DNA of 64,000 bases, taken from positions 96,968,001-97,032,000 of the forward strand of contig OZ231126.1 in assembly GCA_965153355.1 (NCBI GenBank), written 5' to 3'. Every line of letters begins with the position of its first letter. The stretch's first letter is position 1. A program made the translations under genes and the position numbers. Positions 41,208-52,510 of the stretch are shown in pieces. The notes beneath the pieces are model-generated. The model saw only the letters and a program-made list of their open reading frames with translations. It had not been told where the DNA came from and ran no database searches. This DNA is from Flaccisagitta enflata (taxonomy: Eukaryota; Chaetognatha; Sagittoidea; Aphragmophora).

Positions 41208-44200
41208 ATGCCCGCATCAACCGCATCCGCTTCGTTTTTTGGTCCGGCGTCTTTGATTCTGCTGCTGACGTTTCTGCTTCCATCGACTTCCGGCGCCGTC
41301 TTGCCGCAGTCTTCCGTCGATAACGAACGTCAAAATGCCTTCATCGATTTCCGGTCGTGGGACGCCGTCGCCGCTGTCGTGGAAAAAGCGCGCCGTCTCA
41401 TCGACGGCGACATAGATGGCGCCACTTACGGCGATGCGCTCTACGGCGATGGAGTCAAAGGCGAACGAAGCATCCGAGACATGGGCGATCACGACCGGAA
41501 ACGAATCTTCGAAATGGCGAAAAAAGTGGCGGCTCTCGAGTTGTCCAACGCCCGGCTGACCAACGCTTCCATGAAGAGGAACAAAGTGGAAGATATGGAC
41601 AAAGAAGACAAGTTGGAGGCGCTTCAGAAGCAAGTCGACGCCAATAAAGCTCAAATCAAACAACTCCAGAAAATGCTGGCAGAGATTATACAGAAGGTTT
41701 GTTTATTTTCCTAGTTTTCATAATGTTCTCTCGACTCTAGCTGTCTGATACGGTCATATTAATTATCAAATAGAAACAAATACTGTAAAATAGGGAAAAA
41801 TGAGGCACCTAGGATAAAATGGGTCACTCGCACAATTTCTGTCTTAGATTTTTATCAGATCCGTCAATGACAAGGGAGAATAGTCTGAACCAGCGAGGAG
41901 TTATTTTTGTAGGAGAATGCTCCTTGGCCATCTCTGGTAGATCAGTATTTGAGCCCAAACCAAATACTAACTCATTAATGGCAGTTTCTCCTGATTGAGT
42001 TAACATTGAAAAAAATAACACACTTCAATGATAGTTGCATCTATCAGCTTGAAATTTTGGTTGCAGGCTCAGAATTTGATACTCTTTCAAGTCATAATGT
42101 TCAATTGTACAAATTTTTGTAAAAAACAGTGTGACATAGTGTGACAAGGTGTTAACTTGATAGGACACTTTCTTAAAAAATCAATACCTCCGGCTAGAAA
42201 TGACATAAAGTTCTGAAATTTGGCATGTAACCTAGGTTATGTCTTTACTCGACAGGGGAAAAAAAATTTAACATCATACTTAGAAATATGTTTTTTTTTA
42301 TGAATTGTATATTACTATATCAAGATGAGATATTTAATCATTTTTAACAAATCAACTATGAATGAAATTTTTGCATAGTAAATGTCCATCAGTCACCATC
42401 GAATTTTTGATGCTTCTTTAGGGATAGCAATGGTACAAAAATGACCTATTGTTGGAAAGGCTTGACAATTTTTTGATGTTTTTATCATAGTAGATATGAA
42501 ATGTGACACAAGTGTGACAGGGAAAATAGGCTGTTTTGGCTCTACTTTTGGCCACCTAACCTATCAAAATCATGAGTCTGAAGGATGTATGTTGAGCACT
42601 TTGTCCCAAGGGATGTCTAAGAACAGCTTTCATCATTGACAGAATGATTGGTGGAAGAAAACAGTGTTTTTTGCCGCCAAATCATGTTTTTCAGCCGGCC
42701 CACTTTATAGGAGAAATTGCCTAATGCAACATAAAGTGACCAATTTATACACCCCTAAAATTGCCTGCGCGAAGCGACAACGTGCTGTGAAAAACAAAAA
42801 ACAAACATGAACGATGACATTCAATTTGTTCAATTTGAGCATGTGCAAAATAGAATATATGAAATCATGTAAACAACATCTGTTATACAGTTGAGCTACA
42901 CTAGGGACTTAGTAAAATTGTGCCTTATAGCGAAGCTTCTTTATTGCCAATATAGATTTAATTACAAAATCTCTCATGGGACAGTAACAACCCCTCTGTA
43001 TATATTCTTGTAATTGACCATGGACTCTTCCCCTCCCTACTTCATTGCAAAGGTCTGCAAGAAAAAAGGCGATGACTGTCCAAAACTTCCTTGGGCAAAG
43101 AAGACGACGATTGCGGTAACAGAGAGACCGGCGGTGACTAAGAAACCTGCAGCAACCAAGAAACCTGCGGCAACCAAGAAACCAGCGGTGACGGAGAAGC
43201 CTGCCGCAACCACAGAGAAGTTGACAACAAAGAAAGCGCCAGCAACGGAACATGCGGCAAAAGTAACAACCGCTGCACCGAAGCCTACAGTGCCAAAAGC
43301 GAAGGCGACAAAGAAAGTGGAGACTGTAAAACCAGTTGCCACAAAACCACCAACAACGAAAAAGGCGGAAGTTAAAACGCCTCCTCCTTCAACAACAACC
43401 ACAACAGCTGCCACAAAGCCACCAAGAAAGACCGCGCCTAAGGGAACAACCACGTCGGCTACTAAAACAACAACCACGAAGGTGGCGACGACCACGAAGA
43501 AGCAACCAGACCCAAAAGGAGATTGCGGCAAACCAGACGCCCCTGCCAATGGCCACACTGACAGCGACAAGACCACATTAAACAGCGAAGCGAAAGTCAT
43601 CTGCAATCCCGGCTATGATCTAATCGGTTCCGCCCATCAAGTTTGTACCGCGATTTGGAACCAGCAGAACAACGCCTTTGATTACGTGTGGGCGCCTCCG
43701 CTTTCGGTCATTTGCAAACCGAATGGAAAACCGATTCCCACGGCGGCGCCGACTCAAACACCAAAACCGAAAACAAAACCGAAACCAACGGCAAAGCCGA
43801 GGGAAAAACCGACGGTAAAGGCGACGGCGAAACCAACGGCGAAGGCGACCAGCAAACCGGCGGCAAGGGCGAAGGCGAAACCCGTCAAAGAACCGGCGAA
43901 AAAGAAAAAGCCCGGAAAGAAAGAGTTGTTAGAGAGGAGGGCGCTTTTGGAAGAGATCGAGGAGCTGCAAGAGTTGATCGAAGAAAGCCAACGCGATTTG
44001 GAGATGAAGAAGAAGAGTTGGTCTCCGTGGCAACCGGATTTGTCGTCGGTGCCGGCGCGTTGCAAACAACGGCCCGAGCCCGATAGCTGTCATTACGGAT
44101 GGTACTTCAACCCGAAGGAGGGGAGATGCGACACGGTCTTCTCCTGCCTCACCGAAGATGGCAACAGCAACTTCTTCTGGTCTAAAGAAAGCTGTTACGA

Positions 44201-44264
44201 CAACTGCGAAAGCTATTTAAATACGGATAACAACCAGTATGACCCTGAAAGAGGGTGGCACTGA
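41208..44264 (+). CDS. Secreted coiled-coil/Thr-Lys-rich/sushi/Kunitz-like protein (two exons)
   Basis: Exon 1 is 41208-41696, intron 41697-43052 (GTTTGT ... CATTGCAAAG), exon 2 is 43053-44264; both junctions are phase 0, giving 566 residues. The Met at 41208 is preferred over 41151 because it directly starts a signal peptide (core FGPASLILLLTFLLP, likely cleavage after TSGA). Residues ~105-163 are a charged coiled coil. Exon 2 adds CKKKGDDC, a ~130-residue Thr/Lys/Pro/Ala repeat (KKPAAT type), a sushi/CCP domain at ~321-384 with four cysteines and the late Trp, a second Lys/Ala/Pro repeat, a short coiled coil (~452-488) and a six-cysteine Kunitz-like module at ~500-548. The Kunitz spacing C1-x8-C2 and C5-x3-C6 is normal, but C2-C3 is x12 and C3-C4 x5, shorter than usual, so protease inhibition is doubtful. 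Likely an extracellular matrix or adhesion protein. A polyadenylation signal lies at 44416. Confidence 0.8.
41697..43052 (+). other. Intron of the sushi/Kunitz-like gene
   Basis: Non-coding, AT-rich. It contains GTGTGACATAGTGTGACA and ACACAAGTGTGACAG motifs (42130, 42505) that recur at 47995-48030, suggesting a dispersed repeat in the intron. Confidence 0.7.
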
Positions 44265-44415
44265 CGGTCTTATGAACTTAAAGGGGGTTCGGTATGAATA
44301 ATAGATGACTTTAAACCCAGTTTGGTTTTGGATTAGACTGACATTATCTCATATCTTACATTCGATACAAGACAAAATCAAATACTAAATTCAAGGGTGG
44401 AGTCGGTCCTTTTCA

Positions 44416-44421
44416 AATAAA
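44416..44421 (+). terminator. Polyadenylation signal AATAAA
   Basis: First AATAAA, ~150 bases after the TGA of the sushi/Kunitz-like gene. A second is at 44645-44650. Confidence 0.6.
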
Positions 44422-44872
44422 CCTTTTCAAGTTACAAAGCAGCTGACAGAAACAGCCCGGATTTATAACCTATAATATAAACCGACTGACGGACGGATAG
44501 ACTAACCGACGGACATGAACACAGCCTCTTATAATCTAAAACAGGCTAAAACGGGCTTTTTCTAGTATTTTTACTGCCAGTTTATACTTATCTTAACAAT
44601 CTATCTATTGTGTTGCAACTGTGATAAACTAGGTTGATATACCAAATAAATTGTTACATATAAAGTTCTCGGATCTGAATTATGTCATTTTTCGTTATAA
44701 GGCAAAAGACGTTCCAGTTCATTCAGAATCAATATTGCCATCGATGAAAACAATGTTAATGAAAAAGCAACGTAGACAATCTATGGTCTGATGTCAAATA
44801 GTCGGATATCTCAATCTTAAGGGTTCAAAAAAAAAGTCATCAATTTTTTGCTATCATACCTTAATTAAACCG

Positions 44873-45013
44873 AAATGCGCTAAAAAAAAAATAATCTCAA
44901 CATTTTTGTTTAGAAATTCAAATTTGCATTCCAAAAACGTGTGGTATGGTTTTGGAATGCAGATTTGAATTTATGAACGAAAATGTTGAGATTATTCTTT
45001 TCTTTGCGCATTT
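44873..45013. mobile_element. 141-bp fully palindromic MITE
   Basis: Ends AAATGCGC / GCGCATTT. Pairing runs through AATAATCTCAACATTTT, AAATTCAAAT.TGCATTCCAAAA to a ~14-base loop (CGTGTGGTATGG). Forms one long hairpin with few mismatches. Confidence 0.85.
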
Positions 45014-45378
45014 TCACCTATTTGATATTAAACCGTCTTGCTAAGCAACAAGGAAAAATATCCAGTGAGTCAGAGAGCGTAAATGTTAAATGATTTGTTC
45101 TTTAGCTTAACTTTGCTTTGATTGCACCTCAGATTTGCAAGCGATATTTTTAGGCGATAACAAAGGCGCGGTATTGCAATCATAAATGCAATTGATAGAT
45201 TTCTCTCACAAAATGACCACGCTCTTGACTTCAGTTTGTAATGCGACTATATTTTACTTTGCGCTTATCTAAACCTTGGTTTTAGTACCAGCATAAAGTA
45301 GTGGATTCATTTTAAGAGTTAGGTATATCACATTTTGAAAACTTCACAACCAAAAATCGAAAGACGAAATCGGTTTTA

Positions 45379-45545
45379 GTCGCGGACTCACAACTCTAAA
45401 ATTATAAAAGAGGTCTGTCCGTACGTTGGTCTGTCAGTTATAATCGAGTTAAAAAGTGTGATTAGAAAGGGAGAGGGTGAGGGATGGGGCTGTATAGCCC
45501 TGCCCACTCGTCCGCGACGATATTGTAACCCTGCGTTACGTGTTT
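45379..45545 (-). mobile_element. HINE-like element, sub-type B variant
   Basis: Hairpin GTCGCGGACTCACAAC (45379-45394), AAAAGAGGTCTGTCCGTACG, core, then CCCACTCGTCCGCGACGATA. The outer motif GTCCGCGAC is the complement of GTCGCGGAC in the hairpin. The GGCCTTGTT end is missing. Confidence 0.7.
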
Positions 45546-45689
45546 TCCTAATTTCTTCCAGCGTAGTTATCTCCTCTGATGCAAAATCCATTCGAAACCT
45601 GAGCTCACACCTCCCATTGTTCCAAGGTCAACTGCATTCACCTGCAGAAAATCATGTCAACATTACAGGGATTTTCTTCCTTTGCTCTA

Positions 45690-45768
45690 ATCTCCTTCTC
45701 ATTCTTCTTCTTCTCGTTCTTCTTCTCGTTCTTCTTCTCCTCCTTCTTCTTCTTCTCGTGGATGGAAG
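45690..45768 (+). repeat. (TTC)n/(TTCTCG) microsatellite
   Basis: TTCTTC units with TCG interruptions. Confidence 0.9.
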
Positions 45769-45907
45769 AAAAATCTTATGCTCTGAAAAAAAAACTTTGA
45801 AGGAGACCTGTTTTTGACATGCGTGTATAAAGTTGAGCATAAAATAGCTGGGAATAAAATCAAAGGGTTTGGAGATGGGGAAAAAAATCAAACGCTTGAA
45901 AAAAAGC

Positions 45908-46245
45908 AACAAGCCCGAACTGGCAACGATGCGTCCAGACTGTGTCTCTGCGTATATTGATCATGTGACACATATGGATTGACAGATGGACAAACAGACA
46001 GATGGAACGACAAGAGTAGTAATGGAGGCTCTCAAATCATGTTTGTCTCGCAGTAGATTCAGAGTATGATCTCGTCGTGGCCGAAAACGGCCAAAAACCA
46101 CGGTTTTTGCACAGGCGTAACGGACCGACCGACGGACGGACCGACCAACGGACGGACCGACCGACGGACAGACGGACGGACCGACGGAAGGACGGACCGA
46201 CGGACAAACCCTCTTATAGAGATGCGAGGACGCATCTTAAAAGAA
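45908..46245 (+). mobile_element. HINE-like element, sub-type F
   Basis: AACAAGCCCGAACTGGCAAC, motif GATGCGTCC (45928-45936); core; GGACCGACC array (46125-46205); CTCTTATAG; hairpin AGATGCGAGGACGCATCT (46220-46237) + TAAAA. The hairpin's GGACGCATC is an exact complement of the 5' motif. Confidence 0.85.
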
Positions 46246-46374
46246 AATTTTTGAAGATTTAACTCCTTTGGTAGAACCAAAAGATAAAATTTGATTACAA
46301 CAACACAATTTAACAATATTTAAACCTATGATACTGTATACTGTACTGTATACTGTTTTATTGCTTTATGGGGA

Positions 46375-46480
46375 AGAAAATCATAGATTTTGTAATGAGA
46401 CGCGACACGTTGCGGGGAAGAAAACTAAAGGCAGGGGGGAGGGGAATAAAATCAAAGGCCGCTCAACTATATACACCGCT
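46375..46480 (+). repeat. Dispersed repeat shared with 14858-14965
   Basis: AAATCATAGATTTTGTAA ... GACGCGACACGTTGCGGGGA + AGAAAA ... TATACACCGCTGGAAAC. Both copies lie after a HINE-like end. Confidence 0.55.
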
Positions 46481-46629
46481 GGAAACTTTTTGACTGCATT
46501 GAGCCCAGGCCCATATTGACATTCAACAATTTTTGCATTCTTTTTTTTTTTCCTTAAACAAATATCAACTCTTTTCCAGCTATTCATCAATCCTAACAAG
46601 TAGCAGCTTACCGTCCGGCTTTTGCTAAC

Positions 46630-47044
46630 CTGCCACGGACGCCCCATCATCAGATTCTTTCTGCTCAATATTTCCGCGAGCCGAAAAATGGAGCTGTTTT
46701 TCTTCGGATAGATTTTCGAAGCAGGATCATCATCAACATCATCATCAAGATGTGCGGCAGGAACGCCGTTTGCAATTGGCTCGTCGAGAACGCCAACCGA
46801 AGGCTTGTAGTCTGCTGTAGACGCCTTATTTGCAGCAGGAGTGACGTTTGTTGTAGATGGAGCATTTGCAGGCGTGACAGCAATTGAAACACCCTCGGCG
46901 TTGAGAGGCAAAACTAGAAGGGGCGCCGCCTTCATGCGCAACTTTGAAGAATGACAACTTCGAGCTAAAACCTTTAGCTCCTCTTGCCAGCCGAAGATGT
47001 CAAGGAAAGGCTTCGAGTGACAGGAAGATGCAGTCGACGACAAT
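46630..47044 (-). CDS. Candidate internal exon, 415 bp
   Basis: Minus strand. The acceptor TTGTATCTTCCCCAG is at 47045 and the donor CAG|GTTAGC after 46630; ACG|GTAAGC 19 bases further is an alternative. The frame is open throughout (phase 2 entry, phase 0 exit). The peptide has an Ala/Pro/Thr/Val-rich middle (VTPANAPSTTNVTPAANKAS), an acidic patch (LDDDVDDDPASKI) and a basic C-terminal part ending MMGRPWQ. No cysteines after the first third. No domain recognised. Neighbouring exons were not found. Confidence 0.4.
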
Positions 47045-48640
47045 CTGGGGAAGATACAACGATACATTTCCATTTCAGTCGCGTGCTAGCTACTGACTGG
47101 TGTCACGCTAAGCCGACCGTGGACGGGATGAAATTTGTCAATTTTACATGTTTGAAAATTGAACAAAACCATATGTCATCATGTAGTTTACCTATTCTTA
47201 CATATGAATCCATACTTAGATTTTCTTAAGTAAGCTCATTTTTCATGCAAATTAGGCTTAAATAGATATTGTTGGCAATTTTTTTACTAGAAAATTTAGC
47301 TAGATACAATTAAGAAATCAATATGACAGTGAAATTCTTATTGATAACGTTCAAGCAAACATGTGTGGTCATGTTTCTGAAATTTTTTTGAATTTTTTTG
47401 GTTTTTTAAAAAAAATCTCTTTAAGTACCATTTCTGGCTGGGTGGGCTGTTGGAAGAAAAAAATTTTCCCCATGCTCTTTTTTTATGCCAGTGACGAGGA
47501 ATCTTTAAAGGAAGCTTCATGCAAAATTTCAACCAGATCGGTCAATTATTTTAGAAGTTATGCTATTTTTTCATTTTTAATCTGGTAGGCTGGTTGGTCT
47601 GGTTGGACTGCTCAACATTCTCTAGGTCGCATCAGAATTTAGGCAAAGGAGTCTCTTGATCCAGATACCAACCATGCAAAATTTCATTGGGCTAACTCAA
47701 ATAGTTCCTGAGATATGCATATTTGAATTTTGAGAAATTTTACCAAAATAAAACTTAAAAGCATCACGCATTTGTGTGGGAAGCGCTGTGTGGAAACAAA
47801 TAATTAACTACAAAGCTTGGTTGGCGAGCGTTACAATTCAATTCTTATTTTTGTAGTGATCATCTTTGGAATTTCACTGTGACCAAACGATTTGGAGTTA
47901 AGAATTGAAATTTGAGGTGTAAGTACAGAATTTGATTTTCTTTCCCATTGTTTAGATGAATTTTTCGTCACTTATGTTACTATGCCGTGGCATAGTGTGA
48001 ATCATAGTGTGACACAAGTGTGACAGCTACAACAAGGAGCACCTCTGAATTGTAACGTACCAGGAAAATGATTATTTCTCTGGAATGAAATGGAAAAAAT
48101 CCTTGAAAATCGGAGGAAAGGTCCTTCAACTAGTCCTTAATACAATGGAAAAAGAAAAAATACATAATGTTTGTGTAAAGATAGGCCTACAAAAAAAACT
48201 GTCTACCTAACTTATTTTTAGTAAAAAATGACAGAAAAATAAAGGGGAAGAGTATCATAATTCAAATTCATTTTTTGTCATCTTACAGTTAAAATATTGA
48301 ATTCAAACTTTCTACACATATCAATGGATTGATAGTGATTGCTTACAAGCTATTGGATGACCCCCGTTGATATTTTTTGATTGGTTAAACTTGCGTTTTG
48401 CTTGGAGGGACAGAATCGGGACAGGCCCAAATAGACCCTCCTACCCCTGTTTTAGACCCCATAGGGGCAGTCGGTGTGGCAAAAATTGGTTTAGTATGGC
48501 ACACCAGATAGTTAGGTATGTCACCCAACCTTTGTGACCTTATGCAATTCAGCAGAAGAAGCGATGACACTTCTACAATGGTGGAGAGTCAGGGTTTCTC
48601 ACGCGCATGACGAAACTCGGAATTAGCCTACTCTATAACC
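47045..48640. other. Non-coding stretch with repeat fragments
   Basis: Holds a HINE-like hairpin remnant (CAGTCGCGTGCTAGCTACTG, 47077-47096), a copy of the CAAAATTTCAACCAGATCGG repeat with GGTAGGCTGGTTGG (47490-47720) and GTGTGACACAAGTGTGACAG near 48008. No gene. Confidence 0.5.
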
Positions 48641-48794
48641 CGCTTTATCCGTCGGTCGGGGCGTTGGTGACAATTAGCTTTTTTAGAGAGAAATAGAAAA
48701 AGAAAGAACACAGAGAGAAGTAGAAAAAGAAAGAAAAAGAGAGAAAGAGATAAAGAAAGAAAAAAGAGCAAATTAGAAAAAGAAGGAAAGTCGA

Positions 48795-48834
<40 letters not shown>

Positions 48835-49020
48835 AGGTTTCTCTCTCTCAGCAAAGGTGTGACCAAAAAAACAATATCCCCTCTTCAGCAAAAAAACGAA
48901 AAATACCAAGCAAAATGAGCGCGGGCCCGTCGGGCACCCTGCAAAAAAACCTTGCGGGCCCGACAGCCAAAATGCGGGCCTCGGGCCCGCGGGCCCGCTC
49001 TAAAATCAGGGCTGCTAATG
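48641..49020. repeat. HINE-like remnant, AG-rich tract, (CT)n and GC-rich inverted repeat
   Basis: TATAACCCGCTTTATCCGTC is an array remnant. 48680-48795 is AGAAA-rich and 48799-48829 is (CT)n. 48917-49003 is GC-rich, with GAGCGCGGGCCCG and CGGGCCCGCTC as its two ends. Confidence 0.6.
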
Positions 49021-49039
49021 TATAACAATTTGATTTGAT

Positions 49040-49320
49040 ATTGTTGCTGTGAATAATCTTAAAAAACATAATTTCCTAACCTTTGATTGATTTGCTTCAT
49101 ATTTACAGAGAATTTGTATAAGGGTAAAGCGCTTTACATCCAGTCTATATTTTGTGATCCAGCCAACCCAACCGACCAAATCAGCTAATACCCTAGTGTG
49201 AGAAACATGCATAACTTTGCGATTTTTCAACAAATTTGCTGGAAACTTGGTAGAAAAACTCAAAACAGAAGGACTCCACACATATGTAGGATTTATAGAC
49301 ATTTGAGCTTGCTTTTACTT
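49040..49320 (-). repeat. Copy of the AACCAAATCGGTTG-class repeat, reversed
   Basis: Contains GTAAAGCGCTTTACATCC, ATTTTTCAACAAATTTGCTG, ACTCCACACATATGTAGG, as in the 8.4-8.9 and 20.4-kb units. Confidence 0.55.
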
Positions 49321-49377
49321 TTTGGGCGTTTTTAAACTTTTTGGGCGCACAGCATCTTCCCAAATGCTATTATACGT

Positions 49378-49517
49378 CACCTTGCCGTGTCGGTTGGGAG
49401 TATAGGTCAGTATGTTGGTCCATCCATCCGTCACATTTTTTAATTCTGAGCAGTTTTCACATTACTGCTCCTGCCTAACCGTCCGCGACTAGATTGCCAT
49501 GTATATGGCCTTGTTAA
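49378..49517 (-). mobile_element. HINE-like element, degraded 3' end
   Basis: CACCTTGCCGTGTCGGTTGG array, TTACTGCTCCTGCCTAACCG, TCCGCGAC, then ATTGCCATGTATATGGCCTT + GTT. The hairpin is largely lost. Confidence 0.6.
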
Positions 49518-49564
49518 CTGATTTGCTTGAAACTTGGTGTAGAAACTGAAAATTGAAGAATTGA

Positions 49565-49765
49565 GGAGTAGGGTCATAAATGTCTCGTCAACAGATGTCT
49601 CGTCAATATATAGATGTCCCCAACTATTTTGTCAAAAGTATAATGTCTTGAGACAAAAATGTCTCGACGGATTTGTCTCGACGGATTTGTCTCGACGGTT
49701 TTGTCTCGACAGCGAACGGCGAACGGCGAAAAACCATAACGACAAATAGAATGGAACAGCAAACG
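49565..49765 (+). repeat. GTCTCGACGGATTT / CGGCGAA compound repeat (copy 1)
   Basis: Repeated GTCTCGTCAACAGAT, GTCTCGACGGATTT (x3) and AGCGAACGGCGAACGGCGAA. The same two motifs occur together, in reverse relation, at 55740-56215. Confidence 0.7.
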
Positions 49766-49868
49766 ACAAACGGCAATGATAAGTAATCAAGTTCTTGAAA
49801 GTAACGGCGGACAACAACAACAACAACAACAGTATTGGGTGTTTATCATTGATGAGTCATCCGGGAGG

Positions 49869-50035
49869 AAGAAGAAGAAGACAAAGAAGAAGAAGAAGAA
49901 GAAGAAGAAGAAGAAGGAGAAGAAGAAGAAGAAGAAGAAGAAGAAGAAGAAGAAGAAGAAGAAGAAGAAGAAGAAGAAGAAGAAAAAGAAAAAAAAGAAG
50001 AAGAAAAAGAAAAAGAAAAAAAAAAGAAAAAGAAA

Positions 50036-50067
<32 letters not shown>

Positions 50068-50222
50068 GCGAAAAAAGAAAGAAAAAGAAAACAAAAACAA
50101 AAAAAGAAAAAGAAAAAGAAAAAAAAGAAAAAGAAAAAGAAAAAAAAAAAAAAAAAAAAAAAAAGAAAGAAAAAGAAAAAAAAACGAAAAAAAAAAAAGA
50201 AAAAGAAAAAGATAAAGTGGAA
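49869..50222 (+). repeat. (AAG)n and (A5G)n microsatellite
   Basis: AAG run (49869-49985) merging into AAAAAG units. The poly-Lys/Arg and poly-Phe/Ser/Leu ORFs are artefacts. Confidence 0.95.
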
Positions 50223-50338
50223 TAAGAACACGAACGAGAGGAGGAGGAATGTGAACAAGAGGAGAAACAGAGGGAAAAAGGACAACATGATGCAGAAAAG
50301 GTATTCGCCGTCTTTTAAACAGAGCTACAATCTTTTTA

Positions 50339-50662
50339 GTCGCGTGCACGCGACTCTACACCTTGCCGTGTCGGTCGGTAGGTCGGTAGGTCCGTCCGTC
50401 GGTCTGTCCGTCCGTCACATTTTCAAATTTTCGATGTTTTTTGATGTTTTTTAGCCTTTTTTAACAATCTTTAACATTTTTTAACACTTTCTGACTTTTT
50501 TGGCTTTTCAACATTTTTTAACATTTTTTAACATTTTTAACATTTTTAACATTTTTTAACATTATCTAACATTTTTTAACATTTCTTAACATTTCCTGAC
50601 ATTTTTAACATTTTGTCTGTCATTTCCAGACGCACGCGACTGTTGCCCTCTTGGGCTTGTTT
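50339..50662 (-). mobile_element. HINE-like element, sub-type A, (TTAACATTTT)n core
   Basis: Hairpin GTCGCGTGCACGCGAC (50339-50354), TCTACACCTTGCCGTGTCGG, array, TTTTTAACAT minisatellite (50455-50610), CAGACGCACGCGACTGTTGC and CTTGGGCTTGTTT. Same design as 27444-27853. Confidence 0.85.
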
Positions 50663-51590
50663 CGCCTTGTTTCTTATTTCAATGCAGTGATATAATTTCA
50701 CAAAGGAGTGAGATGACAAAATATATTTTTTCATGTAAAATTTTTTTTTTACCTTTTTTCCATACATTATGAATTTATGTACATCAAATCTGTATTTCAG
50801 AGATTATTTATGCAAAACTTTATTGCTCAACACTTAAAAAATTTTTCAAAAAAAAAATTATGGAATAGTAATATAGAAAATATCTAAGAGATTGTAATGA
50901 CGCTTGGTGTAATATCATGTTTGTGTTCCATCCGCATTCGACGTAACAAAATTTTGCTTTTCTCTCTCTTCTTCTCTTCTTCTTCGTCTTCTTCGTCTTC
51001 TTCGTCTATTCCTTCTTGAAAATGAAATGAAAACAAGATTTATTCCCTCCATGGGGCAAAATTTGTACACAGCAGCAGCAATGTTCCTATCCGGGAGGGG
51101 GGATTACACTTAAGTTGGGACTTCCTATACCAATACGAACACGTAAAAGCCGGCGTTTCCGTTTTGGACAACTTGTGCTGGGCAATCCCCTTAAAAAGTC
51201 ACGGTTCCACATACAATTATATTGTACAAACAATAAAGACATTTAACAATTGTAAACGCGCAAGAGCTACCGGTAATGATACCGGCAAAACGAGAGTAAA
51301 TGTTCGTAAAAAATCTGAGGGACTCTGTTCAGAGCCATGAACACCATCTCATTTGTCAACGTGGCCATCTCTTCTTCCTCGGGCGTCTTGGCGTGCCCCA
51401 AAGGCCCTCCTGGGCGAATCCCCAGCGTCCCAGCAAATGCCCTTTGGCATTGATTTGCGAGGTTTCTTATTCTCAGCAGTCATGGGTTGTCAAACTTGTC
51501 ATAAATAGGCCTAGCATTCCTATTTGACAGTCCTGCTGTTAATGATATTTCGATTTACTAAGCCTTTTTCTTCTATTTTTATTTTTCTTT
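50663..51590. other. Non-coding stretch
   Basis: A CTTCGT run near 50975-51005. 51030-51290 is moderately GC-rich unique sequence with AATAAA on + at 51231. It could be untranslated sequence of an unseen gene; nothing firm. Confidence 0.35.
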
Positions 51591-51595
51591 AACTT

Positions 51596-51740
51596 CTTCT
51601 TCTTCTTCTTCTTTCTTCTTCTTCTTCTTCTTTTGTCCGTTGGTTAGTATTGATTTTGTTTGTAAGTAGTTGTTCTTCGTCTTCTTCTTCTTCTTCTTCT
51701 TCTTCTTCTTCTTCTTCTTCTTCTCCTTCTTCTCTTTTTT
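51596..51740 (+). repeat. (TTC)n microsatellite
   Basis: Two TTC/CTT runs separated by TTGTCCGTTGGTTAGTATTG. Confidence 0.95.
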
Positions 51741-51788
51741 TTTCCGCCTTGTCTTCTTTACCTCTTTGTTCTTTACCCCTTTTTTTGA

Positions 51789-52030
51789 ATTGTGTACACG
51801 CAACACGCAACTCTGAAAGAGACTTTGCTTGTCTATCGATCCGACTGTCTGTCCGTCGGTTTGTCTGTTGGTCCGTTACACTTGAGTTGAAAATGCGAAA
51901 ACGCGCTTTTATGATACTGCAGTTGTTATTTTGCGTGTGGGTGTGCGAGTGCGTGACAGGAGTCGTTGGGATGAAGATGGGGGTCACCCCTGCCCACGCG
52001 TCCGCAATGACATTGTGACCACGCGTCTCT
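51789..52030 (-). mobile_element. HINE-like element, sub-type B, degraded
   Basis: ACGCAACACGCAACTCTGAA hairpin remnant, GACTGTCTGTCCGTCGGTTT array, GAAAACGCGCTTTTATG, CCCCTGCCCACGCGTCCGCA. No CCTTGTT end. Confidence 0.6.
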
Positions 52031-52510
52031 AGTTTCAATCCAGTTCCCATGTTGATCGTATAGACAAACTTCGATAGATATGCGTTCGATAAAGAGCTTG
52101 AGCAAAATCCCGCGAAAGCAAGACTTTTTCGCCGAGAGGTTTCGTCAAATGGCTTTCAAATATTTCATTTACGAAATTACGTGGATGAAAAAGACGTACA
52201 TCAGGCACATCAACCCGCCAGTAGAATTTAAGCGAGAAAATAGTCAGTAGAGAAATGATCCCCGGCGCAGACGCAATTTTTTTCGTTCCTCCGAATTTAT
52301 TTTCAAATGGAACAAGAGAAAAACTTTCGTCGGCCGCTCGCGCATAATTATAATTACCGAGTTTGATCTAACTTCAAAAAGTGGGGAGATAAACGTTAAA
52401 TGAAATTTGTCCTTCGCAGCAGGGGACCAAAAAAAAAACTTCGATCCGCTCGCATTTCATGGGTTTCATTTTTAACCGATTCTGGCCTCCTTTTCGTTAG
52501 AAATACATAC

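Noticed and set aside
43037-43606. 189-residue hydrophobic ORF on minus opposite exon 2
   Set aside because: Shadow of the Thr/Lys/Pro-rich repeats of the sushi/Kunitz-like gene; no independent signal.
49776-50454. Lys/Arg-rich nuclear-protein-like ORFs
   Set aside because: AAG and AAAAAG microsatellite followed by a HINE-like end.
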